DNA from: Streptomyces sp. NBC_00554
Lineage (GTDB): Bacteria; Actinomycetota; Actinomycetes; Streptomycetales; Streptomycetaceae
Length of the DNA: 64,000 bases
Assembly (NCBI RefSeq): GCF_041431135.1
Contig: NZ_CP107799.1
Span: forward strand, 2,046,001-2,110,000
Direction of reading: 5' to 3'
The position numbers were made by a program, and so were the translations under genes. The notes under the pieces are model-generated. The model made no database searches. It was not told the DNA's origin and was given only the letters and a program-made list of their open reading frames with translations. How positions within the stretch are numbered: position 1 is the first letter of the stretch; every line of letters starts with the position of its first letter. Shown one piece after another: positions 1-7,565 of the stretch.

Positions 1-123
1 GCGGGCGAGCAGACCGCGCCCCCATGCCGATGAGGCGCACGCCTCGTGGAGGGCGGCGGTTGCCGCGTGCTCCTCCAGGGCGTTGAACCGGGCGAGGCCC
101 GGTGTCGAGGAACTCGAAGTCAC
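1..123 (-). CDS. OHCU decarboxylase, N-terminal part only (runs off the left edge)
   Basis: The reverse strand from a GTG at 123-121 reads as the start of 2-oxo-4-hydroxy-4-carboxy-5-ureidoimidazoline decarboxylase. The visible 41 residues include PGLARFNALEEHAA and HEACASSAWG, typical of the Streptomyces enzyme's N-terminus. A GGAGG lies about 6 nt upstream of the GTG. The family converts OHCU, made from urate by uricase and hydroxyisourate hydrolase, into S-allantoin in the cytoplasm. The rest of the gene, including its catalytic residues, lies outside the window. The neighbouring glyoxylate genes fit a purine-ureide cluster. I am confident of the family; the start rests on the ribosome binding site. 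Confidence 0.85.
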   Translation of the reverse strand, partial: MTSSSSTPGLARFNALEEHAATAALHEACASSAWGRGLLAR

Positions 124-161
124 GGGGGCCTCCGTGGCCTTGTTGCTGGACGGGCTGCGGA

Positions 162-202
162 TAGCTAACGCCCTCGGAAACACCACGTCAACACTTTGTT
201 GA
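162..202 (-). promoter_or_regulatory. Promoter and palindromic operator of the OHCU decarboxylase gene
   Basis: Reading leftward, TTGACG (191-186), an 18-bp gap and TAGCTA (167-162) form a good housekeeping-type promoter about 40 bp before the GTG start. The -35 box is embedded in a perfect inverted repeat, TCAACA-CTT-TGTTGA, at 188-202. The same palindrome, again overlapping a TTGACG with an 18-bp gap, lies upstream of the catalase gene at 2954-2968. A repressor blocking the -35 would be consistent. Which regulator binds is not visible from sequence. Confidence 0.65.
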
Positions 203-297
203 AAACTTCGGGTAACAAAAACCGCCGCCCTGACACTCCGGACGGCGGCGGGTCCAAACCGGCGCGCCTTCAGCGAGCCCGGTGACGTTTCCCCAGG

Positions 298-666
298 TCA
301 GGAGTCCTTCTCCCGGTTCAGATAGTTGTAGACGGTGAAGCGGCTCACCCCGAGGGCGCTCGCCACCGTCTCCACACCGTGCCGCACGGAGAAGGCGCCG
401 CGCGACTCCAGTATCCGTACGACCTCCTGCTTGGCCTTGCGGTCGAGGTCGGCCAGCGGCTTGCCCCGCTTGCGCTCCAGAGCGGCCAGTATGTGGTCGA
501 GGGAGTCGGCGAGCTGCGGCAGACGTACGGCGACGACGTCCGCGCCCTCCCAGGACAGCACGACGTCGTCGGCGCCGGCCTGGTCCAGCGGCAGCATCTC
601 GCCACCCATGGCATCGACGAGCGGCTTGACCGCCGTAACGAAGGGGTCGTCCCCGAAACCGGTCAC
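298..666 (-). CDS. YheO-like helix-turn-helix regulator
   Basis: A 122-residue protein starting at GTG 666, with GGAGG about 7 nt upstream. The last 40 residues form a helix-turn-helix that resembles the C-terminal HTH of YheO/DadR-type regulators: a segment around ESRGAFSVRHGVETVASALG followed by VSRFTVYNYL. The N-terminal 80 residues are probably a small sensor domain but lack motifs I can name. The gene overlaps the upstream thiamine-binding-like gene by 4 bp (GTGA), so the two are co-transcribed. Its place between OHCU decarboxylase and the glyoxylate genes suggests control of purine or ureide use; this is inference from context. Confidence 0.7.
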   Translation of the reverse strand: MTGFGDDPFVTAVKPLVDAMGGEMLPLDQAGADDVVLSWEGADVVAVRLPQLADSLDHILAALERKRGKPLADLDRKAKQEVVRILESRGAFSVRHGVETVASALGVSRFTVYNYLNREKDS

Positions 667-914
667 TTATCGCCCTCCCCGACCACGTTCACCTGGAGCG
701 AGACCCGTGAGGCTCCCGCCGCCAGCGCCTTGCGCAGCAGTGCGTCGACCGCGGTGAGCACCGCGTCCGCGCCACCCTCCGCGGTGTTGCCGAACGGGCC
801 GACGTCCACGGCGTCCAGCTCGGCCGCCTCGATGACCTCACGGGCGACCAGCGCGTGCGGGGGCGCCTCGTCGAGGTCGAAGGGCTCGGTCGTGAACTCC
901 ACTCTCAATCGCAC
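663..914 (-). CDS. Small thiamine-binding-like (MTH1187/YkoF-type) protein
   Basis: An 83-residue protein starting at GTG 914 with no strong ribosome binding site. The pattern of a beta strand (LRVEFTTEPF), a helix with HALVAREVI, VDVGPFGN, a glycine-rich turn and a final strand (VSLQVNVVGEG) matches the small ferredoxin-like-fold family annotated as MTH1187-type thiamine-binding. In other members this fold binds thiamine or a related ligand as a homo-oligomer; nothing here proves the ligand. It is translationally coupled to the HTH gene downstream and divergent from hyi. It may provide a ligand-sensing partner for that regulator, or a link to the thiamine-diphosphate enzyme Gcl, but both ideas are speculative. 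Confidence 0.6.
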   Translation of the reverse strand: MRLRVEFTTEPFDLDEAPPHALVAREVIEAAELDAVDVGPFGNTAEGGADAVLTAVDALLRKALAAGASRVSLQVNVVGEGDK

Positions 915-958
915 GCGCTCAACCTACTGCGCGGTGTCGATTTTCCGGCAGCCCCCTC

Positions 959-1023
959 TTGACAAGCCGCGACACACGACGGCAATCTTCCATTAAGCAG
1001 AAACGAACTTCCACCATACGGAA
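959..1023 (+). promoter_or_regulatory. hyi-glxR promoter with paired operator-like 15-mers
   Basis: TTGACA (959-964), an 18-bp gap and CAATCT (983-988) make a likely promoter for the hydroxypyruvate isomerase operon. Directly after the -10 lie two related 15-mers, TTCCATTAAGCAGAA (988-1002) and TTCCACCATACGGAA (1009-1023), whose starts are 21 bp apart, two helical turns. Similar elements sit at the same relative place in the katA and gcl promoters. Their position over the start site suggests repression, possibly by an IclR-family protein such as AllR; that identity is a guess. Confidence 0.6.
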
Positions 1024-1076
1024 TCGGTTCGGTCAGCACATCGGAATCGCCGACACGGAAGGGAGCGCCGACCCCT

Positions 1077-1916
1077 ATGGGACTCGCGGACCAGCGCTTC
1101 AACGTCAACCTGTCGATCCTCTTCACGGAGCTCCCGCTCCTGGAGCGTCCCGCGGCCGCCGCCGCGGCGGGCTTCACGGCGGTCGAGCTGTGGTGGCCCT
1201 GGGTCGACTCCCCCACCCCTGAGCAGTCCGAGCTCGACGCGCTCAAGCAGGCGATCGAGGACGCGGGCGTGCAGCTCACGGGCCTGAACTTCTACGCCGG
1301 GCAGCTGCCGGGCCCGGACCGCGGCGCCCTGTCGATCCCCGGCGAGGAGTCGGTGAAGTTCCACGCCAACATCGATGTGGCGGCGGACTTCGCCCAGTCC
1401 CTCGGCTGCAAGGCGCTCAACGCGCTGTACGGCAACCGCGTCGAGGGCGTGGACCCGGCCGAGCAGGACGAACTCGCCCTGGAGAACCTGGTACTGGCCG
1501 CCCGCGCGGCCGACCGCATCGGCGCGATCCTGCTGATCGAGACCCTCAACAAGCCCGAGTCGCCGCTCTACCCGCTGGTGACCGCCCCGGCCGGCATCGA
1601 GATCGTCGACAAGGTCAACGAGGCCACCGGCCTCGGCAACGCCAAGTTCCTCATGGACCTCTACCACCTGTCCATGAACGGCGAGGACCTGCCGTCGGTC
1701 ATCGAGCAGTACGCGGCCAAGACCGGCCATGTGCAGATCGCCGACAACCCGGGCCGGGGCGCGCCGGGCACCGGCTCGCTCCCCCTGGAAGACCTCCTCG
1801 ACCAGCTGAAGAAGGCCGGTTACGAGGGCTGGGTCGGCCTGGAGTACAAGCCGGGCGACCGGCCGAGCGCCGAGTCCTTCGAGTGGCTGCCCGCAGCGGC
1901 CCGAGCCGCCCGCTGA
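1077..1916 (+). CDS. hyi: Hydroxypyruvate isomerase
   Basis: A 279-residue TIM-barrel protein of the AP-endonuclease-2/xylose-isomerase-like superfamily, the usual length for hydroxypyruvate isomerase. It interconverts hydroxypyruvate and tartronate semialdehyde in the cytoplasm, linking glyoxylate carboligase product to glycerate. Family landmarks are FNVNLSILFTELP at the N-terminus, AGFTAVELWWPW, the acidic IETLNKPESPLY strand, KFLMDLYHLS, GHVQIADNPGRGAPGTG and VGLEYKP near the end, which carry the metal-binding acidic and histidine residues. Start ATG 1077 has AAGGGAG about 12 nt upstream. It is the first gene of an operon with the tartronate semialdehyde reductase 44 bp downstream. Confidence 0.93.
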   Translation: MGLADQRFNVNLSILFTELPLLERPAAAAAAGFTAVELWWPWVDSPTPEQSELDALKQAIEDAGVQLTGLNFYAGQLPGPDRGALSIPGEESVKFHANIDVAADFAQSLGCKALNALYGNRVEGVDPAEQDELALENLVLAARAADRIGAILLIETLNKPESPLYPLVTAPAGIEIVDKVNEATGLGNAKFLMDLYHLSMNGEDLPSVIEQYAAKTGHVQIADNPGRGAPGTGSLPLEDLLDQLKKAGYEGWVGLEYKPGDRPSAESFEWLPAAARAAR

Positions 1917-1960
1917 GCGGCAACCCACCGACGTATCGCAGCAGTCAGAGAGGCACCCCC

Positions 1961-2854
1961 ATGAGCAGCAATCTTCCCAAGGTCGCATGGATCGGTCTCG
2001 GCATCATGGGCTCCCCCATGTCCGAGAACCTGATCAAGGCCGGATACGACGTCACCGGCTTCACCCTGGAGCAGGACAAGCTGGAGCGCCTTGCCGGCGC
2101 CGGCGGCACCGCGGCAGGCTCGATCGCCGAGGCCGTGCGGGACGCCGACGTGGTGATCACCATGGTGCCCGCGTCCCCGCACGTCGAGGCCATCGCGTAC
2201 GGCCCCGACGGCATCCTCGAGAACGCGCGGTCCGGCGCGCTCCTGATCGACATGTCGTCCATCACCCCGCAGACCTCCGTGGACCTCGCGAAGGCCGCCA
2301 GGGAGAAGGGCATCCGCGTCCTGGACGCCCCCGTGTCGGGTGGCGAGGCCGGTGCCGTCGAGGCGGTGCTGTCGATCATGGTCGGCGGCGAGCAGGCCGA
2401 CTTCGACGAGGCCGAGCCGGTCTTCGAGGCCCTCGGCAAGACCATCGTGCTGTGCGGTCCGCACGGCTCGGGCCAGACCGTGAAGGCCGCCAACCAGCTG
2501 ATCGTCGCCGTGAACATCCAGGCGTGCGCCGAGGCCGTGGTCTTCCTGGAGAAGTCCGGCGTGAACCTGAGCGCCGCCCTCGACGTCCTCAACGGCGGCC
2601 TCGCGGGCTCGACCGTGCTGACGCGGAAGAAGGACAACTTCCTGAACCGCGACTTCAAGCCGGGCTTCCGCATCGACCTGCACCACAAGGACATGGGCAT
2701 CGTCACGGACGCCGCCCGCAATGTCGGCGCGGCCCTCCCGGTCGGCGCCGTGGTCGCCCAGCTCGTCGCCAGCCTGCGCGCGCAGGGCGACGGCGGCCTG
2801 GACCACTCGGCCCTGCTGCGGGCCGTGGAGCGCCTCTCCGGCGCCCAGGTCTGA
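1961..2854 (+). CDS. glxR: 2-hydroxy-3-oxopropionate (tartronate semialdehyde) reductase
   Basis: A 297-residue beta-hydroxyacid dehydrogenase. It reduces tartronate semialdehyde to D-glycerate with NAD(P)H, completing the glycerate pathway from glyoxylate. The N-terminal dinucleotide-binding motif is IGLGIMGSPMSENL (about residues 9-22). The substrate-binding signature VLDAPVSGGEAGA lies near 120, and the catalytic lysine is expected in GQTVKAANQLIV (near 173). The C-terminal helices include DLHHKDMGI, typical of this family. The ATG at 1961 is preferred because it begins just before the Rossmann strand and follows AGAGAGG. It is co-transcribed with hyi, and a long hairpin follows. Confidence 0.93.
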   Translation: MSSNLPKVAWIGLGIMGSPMSENLIKAGYDVTGFTLEQDKLERLAGAGGTAAGSIAEAVRDADVVITMVPASPHVEAIAYGPDGILENARSGALLIDMSSITPQTSVDLAKAAREKGIRVLDAPVSGGEAGAVEAVLSIMVGGEQADFDEAEPVFEALGKTIVLCGPHGSGQTVKAANQLIVAVNIQACAEAVVFLEKSGVNLSAALDVLNGGLAGSTVLTRKKDNFLNRDFKPGFRIDLHHKDMGIVTDAARNVGAALPVGAVVAQLVASLRAQGDGGLDHSALLRAVERLSGAQV

Positions 2855-2879
2855 GCCCAGGCCGACATCTTCGAAACTT

Positions 2880-2937
2880 CCGGGCCACGGCGGCGCTGAC
2901 ACCTGTCCTGTCGCGCCCATGCGCCGCCGTGGCCCGG
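2880..2937 (+). terminator. Hairpin terminator after hyi-glxR
   Basis: A 17-bp perfect inverted repeat, with arms CCGGGCCACGGCGGCGC (2880-2896) and its complement (2921-2937), separated by 24 nt. It starts 26 bp after the glxR stop and lies before the katA promoter, so it probably separates the two transcription units. There is no U-tract, as is usual in Streptomyces. Confidence 0.7.
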
Positions 2938-2953
2938 ATTCATACCCTTGACT

Positions 2954-3038
2954 TCAACAAACTGTTGACGTCCGGTTCGCCCCGAACCTAGGCTCCACGA
3001 AGCGGAAGCTCCACCAAGCGGAAGAAGATTTCCACTAG
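2954..3038 (+). promoter_or_regulatory. katA promoter with -35 palindrome and operator repeats
   Basis: TTGACG (2965-2970), an 18-bp gap and TAGGCT (2989-2994) form the promoter. The -35 overlaps the perfect palindrome TCAACA-AAC-TGTTGA (2954-2968), also present before OHCU decarboxylase. Downstream of the -10 are CTCCACGAAGCGGAA (2993-3007), CTCCACCAAGCGGAA (3009-3023) and a half site TTCCACTA (3030-3037). They resemble the hyi and gcl 15-mers, and the step from 3009 to 3030 is again 21 bp. The catalase therefore appears under two inputs, one shared with ureide breakdown and one with glyoxylate use. Confidence 0.6.
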
Positions 3039-3068
3039 CCCCGCTGCCCTCTCGTACGGAAGGTCACG

Positions 3069-4526
3069 ATGTCGAAGCGCGTGCTTACGACCGAGTCCGG
3101 CGCTCCGGTCGCCGACAACCAGAACTCCGCCACCGCCGGCGCAGGCGGCCCGCTGCTCCTCCAGGACCAGCACCTCCTGGAGAAGCTCGCCCGGTTCAAC
3201 CGCGAGCGCATCCCGGAGCGCGTGGTGCACGCCCGCGGCTCCGGGGCGTACGGCTACTTCGAGGTCACCGACGACGTCACCGGCTTCACCCACGCCGACT
3301 TCCTGAACACCGTCGGCAAGCGCACCGAGGTCTTCCTGCGCTTCTCCACGGTGGCCGACAACCTGGGCGGCGCGGACGCGGTCCGTGACCCCCGCGGTTT
3401 CGCGCTGAAGTTCTACACGGAGGAAGGGAACTACGACCTCGTAGGGAACAACACTCCGGTCTTCTTCATCAAGGACCCGATCAAGTTCCCCGACTTCATC
3501 CACTCCCAGAAGCGCGACCCGTTCACGGGCAAGCAGGAGCCGGACAACGTCTGGGACTTCTGGGCGCACGCCCCCGAGGCGACGCACCAGATCACCTGGC
3601 TGATGGGCGACCGCGGCATCCCGGCCTCGTACCGCCACATGAACGGCTACGGCTCGCACACCTACCAGTGGACGAACGCCGAGGGCGAGGCCTTCTTCGT
3701 CAAGTACCACTTCAAGACGAACCAGGGCATCCGCAGCCTGTCGAGCGAGCAGGGCGCGGAGATCGCGGGCAAGGACCCCAACTCCCACCAGACGGACCTG
3801 CTCCAGGCCATCGAGCGGGGCGTCAACCCGTCCTGGACGCTGCACGTCCAGATCATGCCCGCGGCGGACGCGGCGGAGTACCGCTTCAACCCCTTCGACC
3901 TCACCAAGGTGTGGCCGCACCAGGACTACCCGCTGCAGCGCGTGGGCCGCCTTGTCCTGGACCGCAACCCCGACAACGTCTTCGCCGAGGTCGAGCAGGC
4001 CGCGTTCTCCCCGAACAACTTCGTGCCGGGCATCGGCCCCTCGCCGGACAAGATGCTCCAGGGCCGCCTGTTCGCGTACGCCGACGCGCACCGCTACCGC
4101 CTGGGCGTCAACCACACGCTGCTCGCGGTGAACGCCCCGAAGGCGACCGTCGCGAACACCTACGGCCGGGACGGCTTCATGGCCTCCAACGCGCAGGGCC
4201 GCGCCGCGAAGAACTACGAGCCGAACTCCTACGACGGCCCGGCCGAGACGGGCCGCCCGCTGTCGGCGCCGATCGCGGTGCACGGCCACACGGGCACGCA
4301 CGAGGCCCCTCTGCACACCAAGGACGACCACTTCTTCCAGGCGGGCGAGCTGTACCGCCTGATGTCCGCGGAGGAGAAGTCCCGTCTGATCGCGAACATC
4401 GCCGGCGGCCTCTCGCAGGTCTCCCGTGACGACGTGATCGAGAAGAACCTCGCCCACTTCCACGCCGCCGACCCGGAGTACGGCAGGCGCGTGGCGGAGG
4501 CGGTCCGCGCCCTGCGCGAGGACTGA
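3069..4526 (+). CDS. katA: Monofunctional haem catalase (clade 3)
   Basis: A 485-residue small-subunit catalase that breaks down hydrogen peroxide in the cytoplasm. Visible landmarks are catalytic His54 in [16 protein letters not shown], the distal segment [12 protein letters not shown] with the conserved Asn, the [18 protein letters not shown] stretch, and the proximal haem ligand Tyr337 in [14 protein letters not shown]. The length matches NADPH-binding clade 3 enzymes. Start ATG 3069 follows GGAAGG. Its placement in the purine-glyoxylate cluster makes sense because uricase and xanthine oxidation can generate peroxide, and the shared promoter elements support co-regulation with the pathway rather than only with oxidative stress. 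Confidence 0.95.
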   Translation: MSKRVLTTESGAPVADNQNSATAGAGGPLLLQDQHLLEKLARFNRERIPERVVHARGSGAYGYFEVTDDVTGFTHADFLNTVGKRTEVFLRFSTVADNLGGADAVRDPRGFALKFYTEEGNYDLVGNNTPVFFIKDPIKFPDFIHSQKRDPFTGKQEPDNVWDFWAHAPEATHQITWLMGDRGIPASYRHMNGYGSHTYQWTNAEGEAFFVKYHFKTNQGIRSLSSEQGAEIAGKDPNSHQTDLLQAIERGVNPSWTLHVQIMPAADAAEYRFNPFDLTKVWPHQDYPLQRVGRLVLDRNPDNVFAEVEQAAFSPNNFVPGIGPSPDKMLQGRLFAYADAHRYRLGVNHTLLAVNAPKATVANTYGRDGFMASNAQGRAAKNYEPNSYDGPAETGRPLSAPIAVHGHTGTHEAPLHTKDDHFFQAGELYRLMSAEEKSRLIANIAGGLSQVSRDDVIEKNLAHFHAADPEYGRRVAEAVRALRED

Positions 4527-4958
4527 GCCTCAACTCAAGGGCTGCGTCCGGGATCTGACGGGAGGTCGGATACCGGACGCGCGCCCGCCGCGACCGTGAA
4601 CCCGGATGAGGGGTGTCACACGGTCCGCAGGCGGGCAGGCCGAGGACCGCGGCGGCGTGCGAGCCAGTGCGGTGGTGAAGGTTCCAGGGCCCCCTTCTCG
4701 ACCTGAGGGAAGGCGGCCCCGGTTCCATCGCATCCGCCGCGGTCCCAGCCACACGGCACGACCACAGACTCCGTCCGGCGGCGCGAATGTCCTGTCGCGC
4801 CCAGCCTCGCGCCGTCGGACGGCTACAACCTCACAGATCACCGGTCCAGAGCGCCGGGTACGGACGGTCCCGTACCCGGCGCTCCGCCGTGCTGTCCGGG
4901 TGCGGTTTCCACCGCTTCTCCGGGTGCGGTTTCCAGCTCCGCGCAGGAGCCTGAAGGC
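4527..4958. other. Intergenic region with hairpin and 24-bp direct repeat
   Basis: No convincing gene lies in these 432 bp. A strong hairpin, arms GCGCCGGGTACGG (4851-4863) and its complement (4870-4882) with a 6-nt loop, may end katA transcription or attenuate the next gene. Just after it, CCGGGTGCGGTTTCCA occurs twice (4896-4911 and 4920-4935) with a 24-bp period. The region should also hold the promoter of the small gene at 4959. Confidence 0.5.
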
Positions 4959-5189
4959 ATGGACTATCCCAGCATCGTTGTGCACACCCCGGGTCTGGAC
5001 GGGTCGCGGCGGGTCACCGCGGGGGACGAGACACTCGGTGTCGCCTATCACCTCGAGGACGTCGTCGACATCCTGCGCCGGGCGGACGTCGACCTCGACG
5101 AGATCGAGGTCGAGGAGAGCGACATCATCGACTGGCAGGGCGGCGGCCCCGACGACTGGCCGGGGCTGTCGGAGCACCACGAGCCCTGA
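4959..5189 (+). CDS. Small acidic conserved protein of unknown function
   Basis: A 76-residue protein rich in Asp and Glu, beginning MDYPSIVVHTPGLDGSRRV. AGGAG lies about 10 nt before the ATG, and a strong hairpin follows the gene. I recognise the beginning, a short beta segment followed by a helix (YHLEDVVDILRRADVD), as typical of small Streptomyces proteins of unknown function. There is no signal peptide or membrane segment. The tail is acidic and ends WPGLSEHHEP. It sits alone between katA and the convergent gcl gene. No function is proposed. Confidence 0.6.
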   Translation: MDYPSIVVHTPGLDGSRRVTAGDETLGVAYHLEDVVDILRRADVDLDEIEVEESDIIDWQGGGPDDWPGLSEHHEP

Positions 5190-5415
5190 GCCCTGCCGGC
5201 GCCCCACTCGCCACCTGGGCCCCAGGGCTCCCCCAGTACGTACGCCACCGTGCGTAGGGGTCCTACGGAACCCTCAAATCTACCTCTGAGTAACTGTCGC
5301 GGGTCTTCAACTCCCCCCGGTTCAGGGCGCATTCTCAGCACACGGAGCCCGCCGGCACGGGGGCGGCGGGCCTCGCGCGGGGGACGCCATGGGCGGGGGA
5401 ACCCATGGCATGCGG

Positions 5416-5449
5416 AAGGGGCGGCTCACCCTCGGGTGAGCCGCCCCTT
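5416..5449. terminator. Bidirectional terminator between the small gene and gcl
   Basis: A perfect 15-bp stem, AAGGGGCGGCTCACC (5416-5430) with its complement at 5435-5449, and a CTCG tetraloop. Reading toward gcl's 3' side gives AAGGGG...CCCCTT. It serves the end of gcl on the minus strand and probably also the small + strand gene. Confidence 0.85.
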
Positions 5450-5453
5450 GCCG

Positions 5454-5507
5454 GATCCTGCGTACCTGATCCCGCGTACTGATCCCGCGTACCGGATCCC
5501 GCGTATC
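5454..5507. repeat. Four short tandem copies of GATCCYGCGTA
   Basis: Between the terminator and the gcl stop codon the unit GATCC(C/T)GCGTA plus 2-3 variable bases occurs four times with a 13-14 bp period. The last copy touches the gcl stop. The repeat is imperfect and not a multiple of three. It may be a slippage product without function. Confidence 0.6.
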
Positions 5508-7290
5508 AGACCTTCAGCGTCCTGATCGAGGTGGGCGCGTGGCCAGGCTCGGTCGCGATCTCCTCGAACTCGACGACCGCGCTGATGTCGTTCGTCTTGC
5601 TCATCGCGATGTTGGTGACGCGCTCCAGGATCGCCTCCACGACGACGGGGACCTGGAACTCGGCGGCGAGCTTCTTGGCCTGCTCGAACGCGGCGCCCAG
5701 CTCGCTGGGGTCGGTGACGCGGATCGCCTTGCAGCCGAGGCCCTCGACGACCTTGACGTGGTCGACGCCGTAGACGCCCAGCTCCGGCGAGTTGATGTTC
5801 TCGAACTCCAGGTTGACCTGGAAGTTGATGTCCAGGCCGATCTGCGCCTGGCGGATCAGGCCCAAGTAGGCGTTGTTCACCAGGACATGGACGTACGGGA
5901 TCTTGTGCTGGGCCCCGACGGCCAGTTCCTCCAGCATGAACTGGAAGTCGTAGTCGCCGGAGAGCGCGACGACCTGGGCCTCGGGGTCGGCCTTGGCGAC
6001 ACCGAGCGCGGCCGGGATGGTCCAGCCCAGCGGGCCCGCCTGGCCGCAGTTGATCCAGTGCCGCGGCCGGTAGACGTGCAGCATCTGGGCGCCGGCGATC
6101 TGCGAGAGGCCGATCGTGGTGACGTACCGGGTCTCCGGGCCGAAGGCCTTGTTCATCTCCTCGTAGACGCGCTGCGGCTTCATCGGGATGTTGTCGAAGT
6201 GCGTACGGCGCTGGAGGGTCGCCCGCTTCTCCTGCGCGGAGGCGGCCCACTCGCTGCGGTCCGGCAGCCTGCCCTCGTCCTTGAGCTCGCGCGCGACCTC
6301 GACGAACAGCTTCAGCGCGGCCTTGGCGTCTGAGGCGATGCCGTAGTCCGGGGCGAAGATCTTGCCGATCTGGGTGGGCTCGATGTCGACGTGCACGAAC
6401 TTGCGGCCCGCGGTGTAGACGTCCAGCTTGCCGGTGTGGCGGTTGGCCCAGCGGTTGCCGATGCCGAGGACGAAGTCGGACTCCAGGAAGGTGGCGTTGC
6501 CGTACCGGTGCGAGGTCTGCAGGCCCACCATGCCGGCGTTCAGGTCGTGGTCGTCGGGGAGGATGCCCCAGCCCATGAGGGTCGGCACGACCGGGATGCC
6601 CGTCAACTCGGCGAACTCGACGAGGAGTTCGGAGGCATCGGCGTTGATGACACCGCCGCCGGCGACGATCAGCGGCCGCTCGGACTCGTTCAGCAGCCCG
6701 ATCGCCTTCTCGATCTGGGCGCGGGTGGCGGCGGGCTTGTACGCCTGGAGCGGCTCGTACGTCTCCGGGTCGAACTCGATCTCGGCGAGCTGGACGTCGA
6801 TGGGCAGGTCGATGAGGACCGGGCCCGGACGCCCCGAGCGCATCAGGTGGAAGGCCTGCTGGAAGACGCCGGGGACCTGGGCCGGTTCGAGGACGGTGAT
6901 CGCCATCTTCGTCACCGGCTTGGCGATGGAGGCGATGTCGACGGCCTGGAAGTCCTCTTTGTGGATCACGGCGGTCGGAGCCTGGCCGGTGATGCAGAGG
7001 ATCGGGATCGAGTCGCCGGTGGCCGAGTACAGCCCGGTGATCATGTCGGTGCCCGCCGGTCCCGAGGTACCGATGCAGACGCCGATGTTGCCCGGGTGGG
7101 TCCGGGTGTAGCCCTCCGCCATGTGCGAGGCACCCTCGACATGGCGGGCGAGGGTGTGGTTGATCCCGCCGGCTGCCTGGAGGGCCGCGTAGAAGGGGTT
7201 GATCGCCGCGCCCGGGACGCCGAACGCGTTGCTGACGCCCTCGCGCTTGAGGATCTCGACTGCCGCGCGGGCAGCGGTCATACGAGCCAT
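5506..7290 (-). CDS. gcl: Glyoxylate carboligase (tartronate semialdehyde synthase)
   Basis: A 594-residue thiamine-diphosphate enzyme that joins two glyoxylate molecules to tartronate semialdehyde and CO2 in the cytoplasm. It aligns along its whole length with what I recall of E. coli Gcl. The family hallmark Val51 is present in [14 protein letters not shown], where other ThDP carboligases carry the catalytic Glu. The ThDP/Mg signature runs from [13 protein letters not shown] to [13 protein letters not shown] near residues 440-480, and a central FAD-type domain is present. It is transcribed alone toward katA. Its promoter carries the same paired 15-mers as hyi and katA. Its product is used by Hyi and GlxR encoded nearby. 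Confidence 0.95.
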   Translation of the reverse strand: MARMTAARAAVEILKREGVSNAFGVPGAAINPFYAALQAAGGINHTLARHVEGASHMAEGYTRTHPGNIGVCIGTSGPAGTDMITGLYSATGDSIPILCITGQAPTAVIHKEDFQAVDIASIAKPVTKMAITVLEPAQVPGVFQQAFHLMRSGRPGPVLIDLPIDVQLAEIEFDPETYEPLQAYKPAATRAQIEKAIGLLNESERPLIVAGGGVINADASELLVEFAELTGIPVVPTLMGWGILPDDHDLNAGMVGLQTSHRYGNATFLESDFVLGIGNRWANRHTGKLDVYTAGRKFVHVDIEPTQIGKIFAPDYGIASDAKAALKLFVEVARELKDEGRLPDRSEWAASAQEKRATLQRRTHFDNIPMKPQRVYEEMNKAFGPETRYVTTIGLSQIAGAQMLHVYRPRHWINCGQAGPLGWTIPAALGVAKADPEAQVVALSGDYDFQFMLEELAVGAQHKIPYVHVLVNNAYLGLIRQAQIGLDINFQVNLEFENINSPELGVYGVDHVKVVEGLGCKAIRVTDPSELGAAFEQAKKLAAEFQVPVVVEAILERVTNIAMSKTNDISAVVEFEEIATEPGHAPTSIRTLKV

Positions 7291-7388
7291 GGAGTACTCC
7301 TGCTTCGGCTGTCGGATTCGCGCTCCCGTCGCGCCCGCGGAGAGCTGGTGAATCCGTTCACGGTTCCGCAGCGGTCTCCCTGTCCGAA

Positions 7389-7456
7389 TTCCGTATTGCG
7401 GAAACTAACTTCTACTATCTGGAAGCAATGTAGGCGGGGGTGCCGAGGGGCGTCAA
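7389..7456 (-). promoter_or_regulatory. gcl promoter with paired operator-like 15-mers
   Basis: Reading leftward, TTGACG (7456-7451), an 18-bp gap and TACATT (7432-7427) form the promoter. Immediately downstream are TTCTACTATCTGGAA (7410-7424 on the + strand) and the near-perfect inverted repeat TTCCGTATTGCGGAA (7389-7403). Their starts are exactly 21 bp apart, as in the hyi promoter. The elements begin about 100 bp before the gcl start codon and cover the predicted transcription start. Confidence 0.65.
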
Positions 7457-7565
7457 GAGTGGGTAGGGGCGGGATCCACCGAAGGTCCATGGAGAGGGTG
7501 AGAAGCGGAATCCGGCGGGGGCTGTCGAACCGTTTCCCTGTCGGAGGCCCTCTCCCTGGAGGACT

